This document shows, one piece after another, positions 24,251-34,864 of a stretch of DNA of 64,000 bases. Both the position numbers and the translations under genes were made by a program. How positions within the stretch are numbered: position 1 is the stretch's first letter; each line of letters starts with the position of its first letter. The stretch spans positions 30,420,962 to 30,484,961 of the forward strand of contig OY804589.1 of assembly GCA_963680875.1 (NCBI GenBank), written 5' to 3'. The stretch comes from Bathymodiolus brooksi (Eukaryota; Mollusca; Bivalvia; Mytilida; Modiolidae). Under the pieces are notes generated by a model, which worked only from the letters and a program-made list of their open reading frames with translations, searched no databases and was not told the origin of the DNA.

Positions 24251-25650
24251 TTAATTTTCAAACCTGTATGAATATAAACATAAGGGTAATAACAAAATGA
24301 CCGAACTCCGAACAATCTTACCAAGGGAAAGTCAAAACTCATAAGTATATAAACAGACAAAATCAGTCAACAACCGGCAAACTGTGAAATCCGTAATGAC
24401 CCTGACTTGGTACAGGCATTCCCATGTCCATTCTGCATATATATCTCCCTGCAATGATTTAAAACTAACTAAAACTGGAGGGTGTCAATACCATTGGCAC
24501 TGAAAAAGTAGTATGCATACACATTATTAAGTATTTCAAGAAAACAGACTGAAAATGAAAAAGGGGGGGGGGTGTAAATGATTGGCATGAACTAAATATG
24601 TAGCCTTATGCTATTCCATGTTTATTTAGTGTGAATTTACCATAGCCTTTCACCATTCTCTGCATGACAAGATCATACATTATAATGCAGACCTTTGTAT
24701 TTCTAAAATGTATTTATTAATTTGGACAAGTCCATAAATGCCATGGAGCAAGTAAACGAAAACGAAAGATTTGTTGTTAAAAATGGAATAAAAAGAGTCT
24801 ATATATGTGTAACTATGATTGGTCAAGTGGTTCTTTAATTTTTAAACAGAAACAGTCACGTTTTCATGATGATAGATCAATCAATCTCTGAAAAAAACCC
24901 AGAAATATTTGGTTACATTCTCGATTTCTTCTTGAAATGTCAGTCAATATCTGCAATATTAAACAAAATCGCCCCCACTTCATATCCGCCCCATACAAAA
25001 TCGCCCCCACATTAATCAAAATTGTCCCAACATTTTTTTTCTAAATAATAATAGTTATTATTATTATTACTTTTATTATTGGTTTTGAAAACAACATTCG
25101 GATGAGTAATAATTGAGATAATATATATATTATAGACAATAAAAATTAGAGTACATGTAATCGGAAACGTTATTGTTTAATTCTGTCAGTTAAGTGAAAG
25201 TATTTATTTGTGTCCTTGTAATAATTCATTTCGTCTTCTAATCAAAGGAAGAGTTTGAAGATACCATAGGGGTAATCAGAATCTGTATATCAAAGAAGAA
25301 CAGACAACACAATGGCCAAAAGAAAAAAAGTACAAAACGACAAACAAAGATCTACAAATATAAAACTAAAGATAGAGTAACACGAACCCCACTAAAAGCC
25401 GGGGGTGAACGCAGGTGCCCCGGAAGGGTAAGCAGTTCCTGCTCCACTAGTGACACCCGTCAAAGATTTCTTTGTAAGTCGACACATGAAAGTTATTGTT
25501 AGCATGTGTTTGTATGAAGATGAACTATGAACAAGCTAAAATAAGGAAAAAGGGTTAAATAATAAAGAAATAAAGAAATTTCATTGAAAATAAATATGGA
25601 AACAGAAAGCTAAAAAAAAGGAGTGTGGGGGGTGGGGAGGAGGTTAATTC

Positions 25651-25972
25651 CGTGGGTGAGTGAGTGATTCTTGTTTAACGCCAATTCAGCAATTTGTTCA
25701 GCTATATCAAGGCGAGTACAAGTTCTTTATCAATGAGATTAGATGATGATGAGGTCTACTTTGTTTTAGACCAACACGATGGGTTGAATTTTTATAGTGC
25801 TAGCACACTGAAACAACAGTCCACATTATTCTTATTTCGAGCCAACCAGTCTTTGCTCTTTCACCTTAATGCTGCCTGCTAGCGAAGAAGCAAATAGACT
25901 TTGGTTTGACCCGAGCGGGGCTCGAACCCACGGTCTACCACTCGAGACTCTAACCATTACACCACCGATGCC
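25651..25972 (-). mobile_element. tRNA-derived SINE, type A (unit 2 copy)
   Basis: Same insertion as 6298-6647: B-box GGGTTCGAGCCCC on the minus strand near 25915-25930, and an ACTCACTCACCCACG tail at the left. An internal deletion removes the part with CACGGGTATACATGTCGCTC present in unit 1. Confidence 0.85.
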
Positions 25973-25984
25973 ATTCTGAACAAA

Positions 25985-26185
25985 TATTTGCGCCCTGCTT
26001 TGTAGCTTACAAAAAGGATGCACTCGACTCGCAGCCGCAACTGATAAAGTCTACCAGTTGCCTGCACATGGTCGATGGTTCTCTCCGGGTACTCCGGTTT
26101 CTTCCACCACTAAAACAGGTCGCCATGATATAGCTGAAATATTGCTGAAAGTGGCGTTAAGCACAATAAATCAATAAATCAAATC
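25985..26185 (+). mobile_element. 3' half of a type B SINE (unit 2 copy)
   Basis: TTTGTAGCTTACAAAAAGG, CGACTCGCAGCCGCAA, GATATAGCTGAAATATTGCT and GTGGCGTTAAGCACAATAAA are present; the head is absent, as in the other units. Confidence 0.8.
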
Positions 26186-26817
26186 AATAAGAAACAATAT
26201 ATGAACGAATACTTCGAATAAATGACTGGGTATGTGGTTCTCATAGTGAGGGCATATATAAAAATGGGGGTGTTTTTAAACTCCAGCGTCACCACCTTAT
26301 GCAATTGTACCTAATGTTGACATATGTAAACCCCCTCCCCACACATGCAACTTTTACCTTAGTTTAAATTATGTACCCCCATTCCCACCCCCACTCAAAA
26401 ACAATAAGCTCACACAACACCTCTAGATCGACGACTAGCTATTCTTCCTGCTTTATAAGCTCAGTGCAAATATATTGTATATTCGCGGACAATGTAAGTA
26501 TATTCTATACATAAACGTCCTCATATAAGAACAGTTAGTTATATCTAGTAATGACTCAGCATCCTATGTTAACACAGTTCTCTACGGAAGATTTTTTTGC
26601 TAAACTTCCATGTATTAAAATCATGTAAACGGCCATTTTTTTTAATTGTAGACTTGATTGAAAGTGCTTAATAACAAGCATTGTAACGGGTTAAGCTTCA
26701 GAATCAAATGCATTGGTAACATCGAAGAAAACAATATTTCAAGATGGCTGCTCTTATGCATGTACACTATTACTTGCAAAAGTTTATGTTCGATGTTTTC
26801 TTTTCAGAAACGTTGAC

Positions 26818-28512
26818 ATGGCAACAGCAACAAGGCAATGTTGCAACATCTGTGATCATGATAACGAATCTAAATTGGTGGCCACCTGGTGCCCGGAATG
26901 TGAGGATTTCCTGTGTACCGACTGTAACAGGCACCATGCCAGATCTTCATCAACCAAACAACACATCGTAATTTCTATGGAAAATTACCAGAAATTGCCC
27001 AGTTCTATTGTATCTATAAAGAACAGATGCAACAAGCATGGCAATAAGTACGAATTATACTGCTCGATTCATGACGTTCCTTGTTGCGCTATGTGCATAA
27101 GAGATGATCATCGTCATTGCCAAGAATTACGTCCCATTCTTGAGGTGATAGAAAATGCCAAATCATCGACGGCCATTGTGCACATAGAAAGAGATCTCGA
27201 AGACATCGACGCCGCATTTGAAAAAATGAAGTCAGATATCACAAATAATATTACTGAAATTGATCAACAAAAAAGAAAATATTTGTCCCATATATCAGAC
27301 ATGCGCAAATCATTTAACGACCATTTAGATAAAATTGAAAAACAAACAGTTGAAGAGATGGTGTCAGTAGAACAAAATTTACAAGTACAATTAAAGAATG
27401 TATTGGTTTCCATGGAAGCCAAAAGAACTGATTTTGATCATATCCGGCAACATGTGAATAAAGTAAAGAAATATGCTAGTGACATCCAAACTTTCATAGC
27501 AGTGAACGAAATGACGAGTGTTGTGGATGTAGAAGTTAAGAAACAGAAAGGGGCAGTCAATTATGAACTTTTTGAACTGAAGCTTGACTTTCCATCAGAA
27601 TTGGAATCTTTTATGAAAGCTGTTTCTAAATTTGGTATTGTATCTGTTACAAAAAAGCATTGTAGTACCAGTCTTGTACAAGAATCTGAATTGCAAGCGC
27701 AGATTCCACAGGAAAGCAAGCTGGGTGTCACACCACAACTCACAAAGAAGACGACTGTCAATTTTCAAACTAAGGATAAGGGGAATATCCGTATAGCAGG
27801 TTGTGACATATTACCGGATGGCAAACTTGTATTCGCTGAAAGAGAAGACAAACGGTTGTTGATGTTTTCTAATAACGGAAATTACGAAAAAGACATTGTC
27901 CGGTTTTCAGGTGTCCCGTATGAGGTTTCATACACCGGAGAAAACATTGTAGCTGTTACAATTTACGACAAACGTGAAGTCGTATTTGTAAATGTCATTA
28001 CAAACATCATTACAAACACGGTATATATTGGCCATCAATGTTGTGGAACCGATTTCAACTTGAATCGTCTAGCTATTCGAGCAATACAAGATTCTACTTC
28101 AAGTCACATTGTATATTTAGATCCTACAGGTAAATTGATTGATAGGGTCAATATTACTGGTTTGAACTCCACACATATATCATTACGTGATGATACCATT
28201 AAGTGTACCGACTGGAAAACCAATACGATTTACTGTTATACCTTAACAGGACAACAGATGTGGGCCTTCAAAGACGAAAACGTCTTACGAGCACCAATAG
28301 GAATTGCCTTAGATAAAAATAGGAACGTTTATGTGGCTGGTCGAGAAACAAACAACGTTGTTGTACTTTCACCTGATGGTGAAAACTGCAGAGAAATAGT
28401 ATCCAATAGTGAAGGGCTGAATAAACCGTATTCATTGCGTATCAACATTGACCGTAGCGAGCTCCTTGTATGTAATTTGAGAGGTCCAGCATTTGTTTTC
28501 TCTCTGCAATAG
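26818..28512 (+). CDS. RING-less B-box/coiled-coil/NHL-like propeller protein, copy 2
   Basis: Intact frame of 564 aa from the first in-frame ATG (26818). The longer frame upstream starts at TTG (26713) and is not used. B-box 1: C9/C12, C25/C28, C33/C36 plus His. B-box 2: C71-x2-H74, C82-x2-H85, C90-x2-C93, H98. A coiled coil follows (about 115-255; DITNNITEIDQQKRK, DHLDKIEKQTVEEM). The C-terminal half (about 315-560) has propeller-like repeats (ILPDGKLVFAEREDKRLLMF, GIALDKNRNVYVAGRETN). No RING precedes the B-boxes. The family resembles TRIM2/3/56/71-like proteins expanded in bivalves. The likely role is a ubiquitin-pathway or immune scaffold; the ligand is unknown. TTTTCTTTTCAG just before the ATG suggests a 5' UTR intron. 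Poly(A) signal at 28640-28645. Confidence 0.9.
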   Translation: MATATRQCCNICDHDNESKLVATWCPECEDFLCTDCNRHHARSSSTKQHIVISMENYQKLPSSIVSIKNRCNKHGNKYELYCSIHDVPCCAMCIRDDHRHCQELRPILEVIENAKSSTAIVHIERDLEDIDAAFEKMKSDITNNITEIDQQKRKYLSHISDMRKSFNDHLDKIEKQTVEEMVSVEQNLQVQLKNVLVSMEAKRTDFDHIRQHVNKVKKYASDIQTFIAVNEMTSVVDVEVKKQKGAVNYELFELKLDFPSELESFMKAVSKFGIVSVTKKHCSTSLVQESELQAQIPQESKLGVTPQLTKKTTVNFQTKDKGNIRIAGCDILPDGKLVFAEREDKRLLMFSNNGNYEKDIVRFSGVPYEVSYTGENIVAVTIYDKREVVFVNVITNIITNTVYIGHQCCGTDFNLNRLAIRAIQDSTSSHIVYLDPTGKLIDRVNITGLNSTHISLRDDTIKCTDWKTNTIYCYTLTGQQMWAFKDENVLRAPIGIALDKNRNVYVAGRETNNVVVLSPDGENCREIVSNSEGLNKPYSLRINIDRSELLVCNLRGPAFVFSLQ

Positions 28513-28639
28513 ATATAAGCTGTGCTACTGGACGTTACCAATATTCACAGAGTACTATTACAACGTATTGTAGTAATGGTGTAAAAGTAGTGTACATTGT
28601 AGTGAATATTTGACAGTGATGTTGATGAGAACTTACATT

Positions 28640-28645
28640 AATAAA
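28640..28645 (+). terminator. Poly(A) signal AATAAA of gene copy 2
   Basis: AATAAA lies 128 bp after the stop codon and is conserved at the corresponding place in units 1 (16913) and 3 (63941). Confidence 0.7.
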
Positions 28646-29074
28646 ACTAAGGTTCTCCTCCCGAGGACGTGGTAACCTTAGCCGACTTTGGCTATCCTGT
28701 TTTGAACAGTTTGTTTTATTGCTCCCAAAACTTTGAAAATTATTTGGCTTTGCAATCTTTCAATTTGTTTGCGTACCTGATGAAGTTTATTCCAGAAACA
28801 CGTCGTGCGCATTAAAGTTTATATAAACGTTTTTAATATTTATATATATACACAAAGAAAAAGGTTAAGCACCCCCTGATATATTAAAATATAATAAGTT
28901 ACACTAAGTTTAGATTCTAATATTTATATTGATTATAGCAAGAACAATGTTCCATTAAAAAGATGTGCTCACACAGGTGTTCTAGTCATGCACGTGAACC
29001 ATGCCTCTCACGCATTACTCAAAATTCAGTATGTTAACGCTTCGAATTTGGGTGTTTAAGTCCGGTGTTTTAAA

Positions 29075-29470
29075 AAATGTATATAGGGTACCTATGAATG
29101 GGAAATCTTCTTTCCAAACAATAAGTCACGTGGTTAAACGGGTTACCTATGGATGGGATGTCAAGTTTACAAACAATAAATCACGTGGTTGATTAAATAG
29201 GGGTACCTATGGATGGGATGTCCTGTAAATTTAAACAACAAACCATAAGGTCAAAAGAGGGTAGCTATGGTTGGGATGCCATATTCTTAAACAAAGAATA
29301 ACGTGGCTGAAAGAGGACACCATGGGTGGGAAGTCCTGTTTACAAACAATAAGTCACGTGGCCGAAATCGGGTACCTACAGATTGGATATCCTGTTTACA
29401 AATAATAAGTCATATGGTTAAAAGCAGATACCTATGGATACGTATTGATGGGATGTTCTGATTGTCATAA
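29075..29470 (+). repeat. About 60-bp minisatellite, 6-7 imperfect copies
   Basis: The unit is GGTACCTATGGATGGGATGT, then CCTGTTTACAAACAATAA and GTCACGTGGTTAAA. The same family forms an array at 40190-40545. Confidence 0.88.
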
Positions 29471-29683
29471 GTACAACGGGAGAAGATGGATAGGATATGT
29501 TATACCACTACAACGTGCCATTAAAGTCCAGTCGGAATACGTTGTACATAACTCATCTACAGCTGCTGCATGTTGTATTTTACACACTAGACACCCATTT
29601 ACGTCCCATCAGGACGCGACATGTGTGCCTATGCGTCCCCAACAACCAGTGGACTCCCTCTACTAGAGTGTGTAAAGAAATTA

Positions 29684-30046
29684 GGTGGTGTAATGGTAAG
29701 CGTGCTCGCCTCGAGTGAGGTAGATCGTGGGTTCGAGTCCCGTTCGGGTCAAACCAAATACTATAAAATTGGTATTTGTTGTTTCTCCGCTATCCACGCA
29801 GCATTAAGAAAAAAGAGCAAAGACTGGTTGGCCCGGAATCATAATAATGTGTCCGGGTGGAGCGACATGTCTACCTGCGGACTGTTGTTTCAGTAATCTA
29901 GCACTATAAACATCTAACTCAGCTTGTTTGTCTAGTATAAAGCGGACCTCATCATCATCTCATTGAAAATTAACTTGTTTTCGCCGTGATATAGTTGACA
30001 AATAGCTGAATTGGCGCTAAACAACAATCACTCACTCACCCACTCC
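29684..30046 (+). mobile_element. tRNA-derived SINE, type A, near-complete
   Basis: The head GGTGGTGTAATGGTAAGCGT leads to the B-box GGGTTCGAGTCCC (29730-29742). The body is ATTGGTATTTGTTGTTTCTC. The tail is GATATAGTTGACAAATAGCT, then GGCGCTAAACAACAATCACT and a CACTCACCCACTCC run. It is inserted inside a 34-bp minisatellite unit: AAAGAAATTAGG on its left and TATATACACGTGTTCA on its right. It is the best-preserved promoter of the type A copies. Confidence 0.88.
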
Positions 30047-30525
30047 TATGTATATACACGTGTTCAATCAAGAGTTCAATTATTATGAAAATGTTTCATT
30101 ATAGTTGATCTGATACATAATGAAATTCAATAAGCGAATCAACTAATCTATCTATTTCAAGAGTTTCAAGTGTTCACCATCCTCTTGTCTATATATAAAG
30201 CATTTCTTCATCTTGTTTATGTGTTACGAGTTTTATCATGACGTTTATTTTCATATCATTATTTAAATAAAAAGATACATTCATCAAAATGCTCAAGTCT
30301 TGTAATAAAGTGCTTTCAGACTCAATAGAGATATCTGACTGTATCCCACTTTCATCTGACGTTAAACAGTGACCAGAGTTTATCTCAATATCGGATATTA
30401 ACAACAATTTAGCTATGATCATAAACCCAGTATTATGTTGTACTATGGGTTTTTTGTGGTCCTTATCTACGAATGTAGTTTGGCTGGTACATTTTATTGT
30501 GTTTTGTAAAATACTTTTCATAAGA
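30047..30525 (-). pseudogene. Block E2: decayed retroelement N-terminus with 2A-like relic
   Basis: On the minus strand a frame over 30521-30189 reads IIAKLLLISDIEINSGHC, then LTSDESG and later SESTLLQDLSIL. The D-I-E-I-N-S-G-H at about 30410-30370 matches the 2A signature D-x-E-x-N-P-G-P, with both prolines lost (S and H). The hydrophobic lead-in and the following acidic/serine stretch resemble the start of 2A-bearing CR1-like ORFs such as LINE-B. Assignment is inferential. Confidence 0.5.
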
Positions 30526-30700
30526 AGAGTTTGAAGATACCAAATTGGTAATCAAAACCGTATATCGAGGAAGAACAGACAACACAATAACCAAAAGAAG
30601 GAATACAAAAGGACAAACAACGATCTACACAACATACACATAAAGCTAAAAATCGGGTAACACGAACTCCCTAAACATCGGTGGTGAACTCAGGTGCTCC
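30526..30700 (-). mobile_element. Family C retroelement 3'-end fragment
   Basis: AAGAAGAGTTTGAAGATACC, CGAGGAAGAACAGACAACAC and GGTGAACTCAGGTGCTCCGG are present. It is joined to block E2 at the same point where another copy joins block E3 (32446), so E plus C was duplicated as a pair. Confidence 0.6.
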
Positions 30701-31380
30701 GGAAGAGTTTTCTGTTGTAATGATATTGCAGGTCACAAGTGTCAACGCGTGCCCTGCAACAATCACAAATTATTTGATCAACAAAAACACGTCTGCTGCC
30801 ATTTCTTACATTTATTAAAGAGCCAGGTAAAACATAGAACAAATCCGGACAAAGTACAAACATAGATAACTCTTATACAAGCGTACGACACCATACAAAC
30901 AACTACACAAGATCTTGCCCCACAAATTAAAATTTTCCAAATTTTTACAATGGTCCGCAAGTTTTTGTAAATTGATATTACTATCAAATCCAAAATTTCA
31001 CAATACATGTACATTGTAGTACTCATTAAATATGAAGGCAGAATATGTGCATGGCCTAACAAATATTCAGTTTTGCCGAGAAAGTTATACTTCAAGCAGC
31101 CGGACATCTACGTCACAATACGATGAATTCAGAGGAGACCACAAACTCCTAAATGTTTCACAAGAAACGAACAGGTTTCATTTCTGAAATAAATCGAACC
31201 ACCGGCGGTGCAATCAACACCTGATGTCATGATACTAAAGCATCATTTAAACCATGTCTTAATTTGATTTCGAAATTGCACAGATGAAAGAACAAGTTTA
31301 TCACTACGCTACAAATATCCTGAACCATCCTCACATACAATTACCAGGCGTCACAATCTGACGTGCTGGTATTATCGCTA
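30701..31380. other. Unassigned stretch
   Basis: A minus-strand frame (31107-30778, 109 codons, MSGCLKYNFLGKTEYLLG...) is open. It is Cys/hydrophobic-rich with no recognised domain. No tandem or inverted repeat was seen. It may be an unrecognised transposon fragment. Confidence 0.4.
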
Positions 31381-31609
31381 AAGAAATTAAGTCCTATTTA
31401 TATACACGTGTTCAAAGAAATTAGGTCCTATTTACATACACGTGTTCAAGGAAATTAGATCATATTTATATACACGTGTTCACAGAAATTAGGTCATATC
31501 TATATACACGTGTTCACAGAAATTAGGTCATATTTATATACACGTGTTCACAGAAATTAGGTCCTATTTATATACAAGTGTTTAAAGAAATTAGGTCCTA
31601 TTTATATAC
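31381..31609 (+). repeat. 34-bp minisatellite, about 7 copies
   Basis: Same unit as 17239-17488 (AAAGAAATTAGGTCCTATTT + ATATACACGTGTTC), with a local CATATTTATA variant subarray. Confidence 0.93.
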
Positions 31610-31610
31610 T

Positions 31611-31766
31611 TAAGGATTGATCTCAATTTGTTTTCAGTTCATGAAGAAATAAACTAAAAAATGTAGTACACACTGTGTAACCAGCGAAGCGGGTTACGCA
31701 ATGGTGTGTACCACATTTTTGAGTTGATTTCGAATGAACCGAACAAAAAAGTGTGATCAACCCTTA
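31611..31766. mobile_element. Foldback (hairpin) element, about 156 bp
   Basis: Arms of about 70 bp pair imperfectly: TAAGGATTGATC with GATCAACCCTTA at the tips, GTAGTACACAC with GTGTGTACCAC, and GTGTAACC with GGTTACGC at the neck. The loop is AGCGAAGCG. No coding capacity and no clear target duplication. Confidence 0.75.
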
Positions 31767-31959
31767 TAAACTAATTCCTAATTATTTTTTTTCTTCTTCT
31801 AAAAATATTTTGTCGGATAATAATTGCCTAAAAAGAATTAAAATTAAAACGATTTCCAATTGAGACCGCAACATGTGACTTCCTGTTAAAAATTTTGTGT
31901 ATGGAAAGTAACGTAAATTTTTTTTCCAATCAAAATCTCTGAAACACATCAAATTAATG

Positions 31960-32445
31960 TATACGTGGTTAAAGAAATTAGGCCCAAGACTTCAATTATT
32001 ATGAACATTATTCATTCTGGTTGATCTGATATATCAAAAAAATAAAATAATAAAAACAGAATCAATCAATCTATCTATTTCAATAGTTTTAAGTGTTCAC
32101 CATCCTCTGTTCTTGTATGAAGCATTTCCTCTTCTTGTTTGTGTGTTACGAGTTTTATCATGACGTTCGTTTTCATATCATTATTTAAAAAAACCAGAGT
32201 TATTCCTCAAAATGCTCAAGTGTTTTCAGACTCAATAGAGATATCTGAATGCGTCCCACTTTCATCTGCCGTTGAACAGTGACCATGGCTTATCTCAGCA
32301 CCAGATATTAACAACAATACAGCTATGATTATAAACATGAAAACGCAGTATTATTTTGTACTATATGCATTTGTTGTGATCCTTATGCACGGGTGTAGAT
32401 TTGCTTGTACATTTTATTGTGTTTTTTAGTGGTACAATTCTTTTC
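31960..32445 (-). pseudogene. Block E3: decayed retroelement N-terminus with 2A-like relic
   Basis: On the minus strand, near 32330-32275, LLLISGAEISHGHC is followed by STADES, homologous to E1 and E2. The shared G-H-C implies descent from one source copy that already lacked the final proline. Frame is otherwise interrupted. Confidence 0.5.
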
Positions 32446-32995
32446 ATAAGAAGAGTTTGAAGATACAAAAGAGGTAATCAAAACCCGTATATCGAAGAAG
32501 AACAGACAATACAATGACCAAAAAGAAAGAGTACAAAAGGACAAACCACGATCTACAAAACATACACATAAAACTAAAAATGGGTAACACGAACCCCCTA
32601 CAATCATGGGTGAACTCATGTTCTCCGGAAGAGTTATCTGTTCCTGCTCCACTAGTGGCACCGTTGGGTTAATCTAGTTACAAGCCTAGTGATAAGGCAC
32701 GATCTACAAAACATGCGCATAAATCTAAAGATCGACTAGCACAAGCCTCTATAAAACCCGGTGGTGGACTCGGTGATAAGTAATGAATGTGGAAAGGACC
32801 GGGAAGTGGCTACGACAGGTGGAACATATCCGTGGTCATTTGTGAGACAGATATTCCATAGCGGCCAATCAAGTTATGGCTTCAACCTAACCACAGAGAG
32901 CCCTTTGTTCAGTAGTTTCCTTGTTAGCAGTAACCCTCTATATATGACATCCTGATAGGAACCACAAGCTCTGGAATATCGTATCAAAGGTGACG
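32446..32995 (-). pseudogene. Family C retroelement 3' end with reverse-transcriptase remnant
   Basis: 32446-32660 is the 3' untranslated signature. 32990-32770 read on the minus strand gives IRYSRACGSYQDVIYRGLLL and TRKLLNKGL. After a frame change it gives RYGISVSQMTTDMFHLS. This matches the C-terminal (thumb) part of an RT that I associate with Penelope-like elements of mussels; a homology search would be needed. It is 5'-truncated. Confidence 0.6.
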
Positions 32996-33054
32996 TATTG
33001 TGTAAAATGAAAAAGATAACACAACAGACAATAGTTGAACACAATGAAGGGCTA

Positions 33055-33311
33055 ATAAATTGATGAAGTCCGCTTTGTACTAGACCAAAATTCTTAGCTG
33101 GATTGTAATGGTGTTAACTTATTGAAACAAAACTCGGACACATTATCCTGATATCGACACAACCAGACTTTGTTCTTTCTCCATAATGATGCGTGCTTAG
33201 CGGAGAAGCAACAAAACATTTATATAGTCTTTGGTTTGACCCGACCGGGGCTCGAAACCCCGATCTACCGGACTCTAGGAGAGCACGCTTACCATTACAA
33301 CACCGATGCGG
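33055..33311 (-). mobile_element. tRNA-derived SINE, type A, 3'-truncated
   Basis: The minus-strand head with B-box-like GGGTTTCGAGCCCCGG (33244-33259, one extra base) is followed by the type A body (ACATTATCCTGATATCGACA on +). The GTGAGTGAG tail is missing. Confidence 0.75.
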
Positions 33312-33794
33312 CTGGTTGATGAATCAATTTTCTTTACACTGTGTTGTGTAAGCAAAATAATAAAGCCATAGGTTTGTGAAAAAAAAACCCAGATGAAAAT
33401 AATTATGCACAGAAAAGAAGAAGTAGTACATATGTATTAAACCTTTACGGGAGAAATTAAATAATGACAAAAAATATACAATACAAGTTACATGTACGAA
33501 CTAACATATAACACAATACAAAGTTATATCTCTCACTGTTGAACTCGAGTTACTTCCCTTTAATCATTCAAATCTAAATCTGCTCAAGGTTATTTCCACT
33601 ATCTAGAGTAAAGAATTTTATAACGACATATAAAGTCTCGTGTTTGTTTTAATTACATCTTAAGATCAATAATGTATATACTATGAAGTTAGACTATGTA
33701 GTTAGAGTTGCCCAAGCTAGACTGAAAAAATGAAAATTTCATTCTTTAAATAAAATGTTTTTTTCTTGCTTTAAGTATCAACATTATGCTTGTT

Positions 33795-33925
33795 TGTTTC
33801 ATGGTGGCTAATGCCACTTTCAACATTATTTCAGTTATGTCGTGGCGGTCAGAAAACCTCAGGGCGAGGTGTACAACATTATGCGATAAAGTTTGTCAGT
33901 GACTTGCGGCAGGTCAGTAGACTAG
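33795..33925. mobile_element. Rearranged type D SINE fragments
   Basis: AATGCCACTTTCAACATTAT with CGTGGCGGTCAG is in minus orientation. The next piece, GGCGAGGTGTACAACATTAT with TTTGTCAGTGACTTGCGGC, is in plus orientation. The two halves therefore join with an inversion. Confidence 0.55.
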
Positions 33926-33936
33926 TATATAATATT

Positions 33937-34860
33937 TAGTATTAACCTAGTATCACAAGTAACTTTGAAATCCAGTGGGACAAATATATTGCATGGTTGT
34001 CACCTGCTTAGATGTTTGTATAATATACTAGTACTTTATTTCCTGTGACTGTATAATGAATTCTTCATTTTCCTATACGATATATTAAAAATTTGCTGAA
34101 TTAGATTGCTGTCAAATTATAATATTATATATATGTATACCATCTACACACGCTTAGACACATGTCTTATGCATATCTCTATAGTTTCCTGACGAGAAAA
34201 GGTAATACTTCGACTATTGAAGCTACATCTGCATGGCGCGGATGTGGTCAAGGGGTCTGGGGCGCTTGACATAAGGCTAAGTGATTGGTGCTGAAGTATA
34301 TCAATGGTGAGAGTTCAAATCTCGCCGAGGGAAGAACAAAAATTTGACAACTCAAAGATTTAATTCTAACACTGTTTGGTTTAATTTTCAGACGTATATA
34401 CTATTTAGTATTAACCTAGTATCACAAGTAACTATGCGATCCAGTGGGACAGATATATTGTATGGTTGTCACCGGCTTAGATATTTGTATAATATACTTT
34501 ATTTCATGTGACTCTATAGTACATTCTTCATTATCCTCTACAATATATTAAAAATTGCTGAGTTAGATTGCTGTCAAATTATAATATTAAGTTTATTTGT
34601 ACCATCTATACACGCTTAGACACATGTCTTATGTTTATCTCTAGATTTTCCTTACGAGACAAGGTAACGCTTCGACAATTGAAGCTATATTTTAACATAG
34701 CGGATGTGGTCGAGTGATCTAGGGCGCTGGCCATAAGGCTAAGCGATTGGTGCTGCAGTGTATCAATGGCGTGAGTTCAAATGCCGTCGAGGGAAGAATA
34801 ACAATTTGACAGCTCAAAGATCTAATTCTAACACTGTTTGGTTTTCAGACGTATATATAT
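33937..34860 (+). repeat. About 463-bp tandem duplication containing tRNA-like repeats
   Basis: TTTAGTATTAACCTAGTATC starts each copy (33937 and 34402). Both contain TATTAAAAATTTGCTGA-like sequence, CACGCTTAGACACATGTCTT, and a tRNA-Leu/Ser-like segment (GGATGTGGTCGAGTGATCTA; B-box GTGAGTTCAAATGCC). Both end in CAGACGTATATA. The tRNA-like parts lie at about 34235-34330 and 34690-34790. Confidence 0.85.
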
Positions 34861-34864
34861 ATAT

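Larger units (their letters stand above)
24950..26350 (+). repeat. Upstream flank of duplicated unit 2
   Basis: Collinear with 5630-7074 and with unit 3. It has an AAATCGCCCC block (24965-25010), the family C 3' end (25245-25470, GGGTAAGCAGTTCCTGCTCC), and the SINE pair below. Unlike unit 1 it lacks LINE-A, and unlike unit 3 it lacks the 4.6-kb insertion, so it supplies the empty site for both. Confidence 0.82.

Noticed and set aside
29684..29756. Possible genuine tRNA gene
   Set aside because: The A- and B-box regions are good but acceptor-stem pairing is absent and the sequence continues into a repeated SINE body found many times here.
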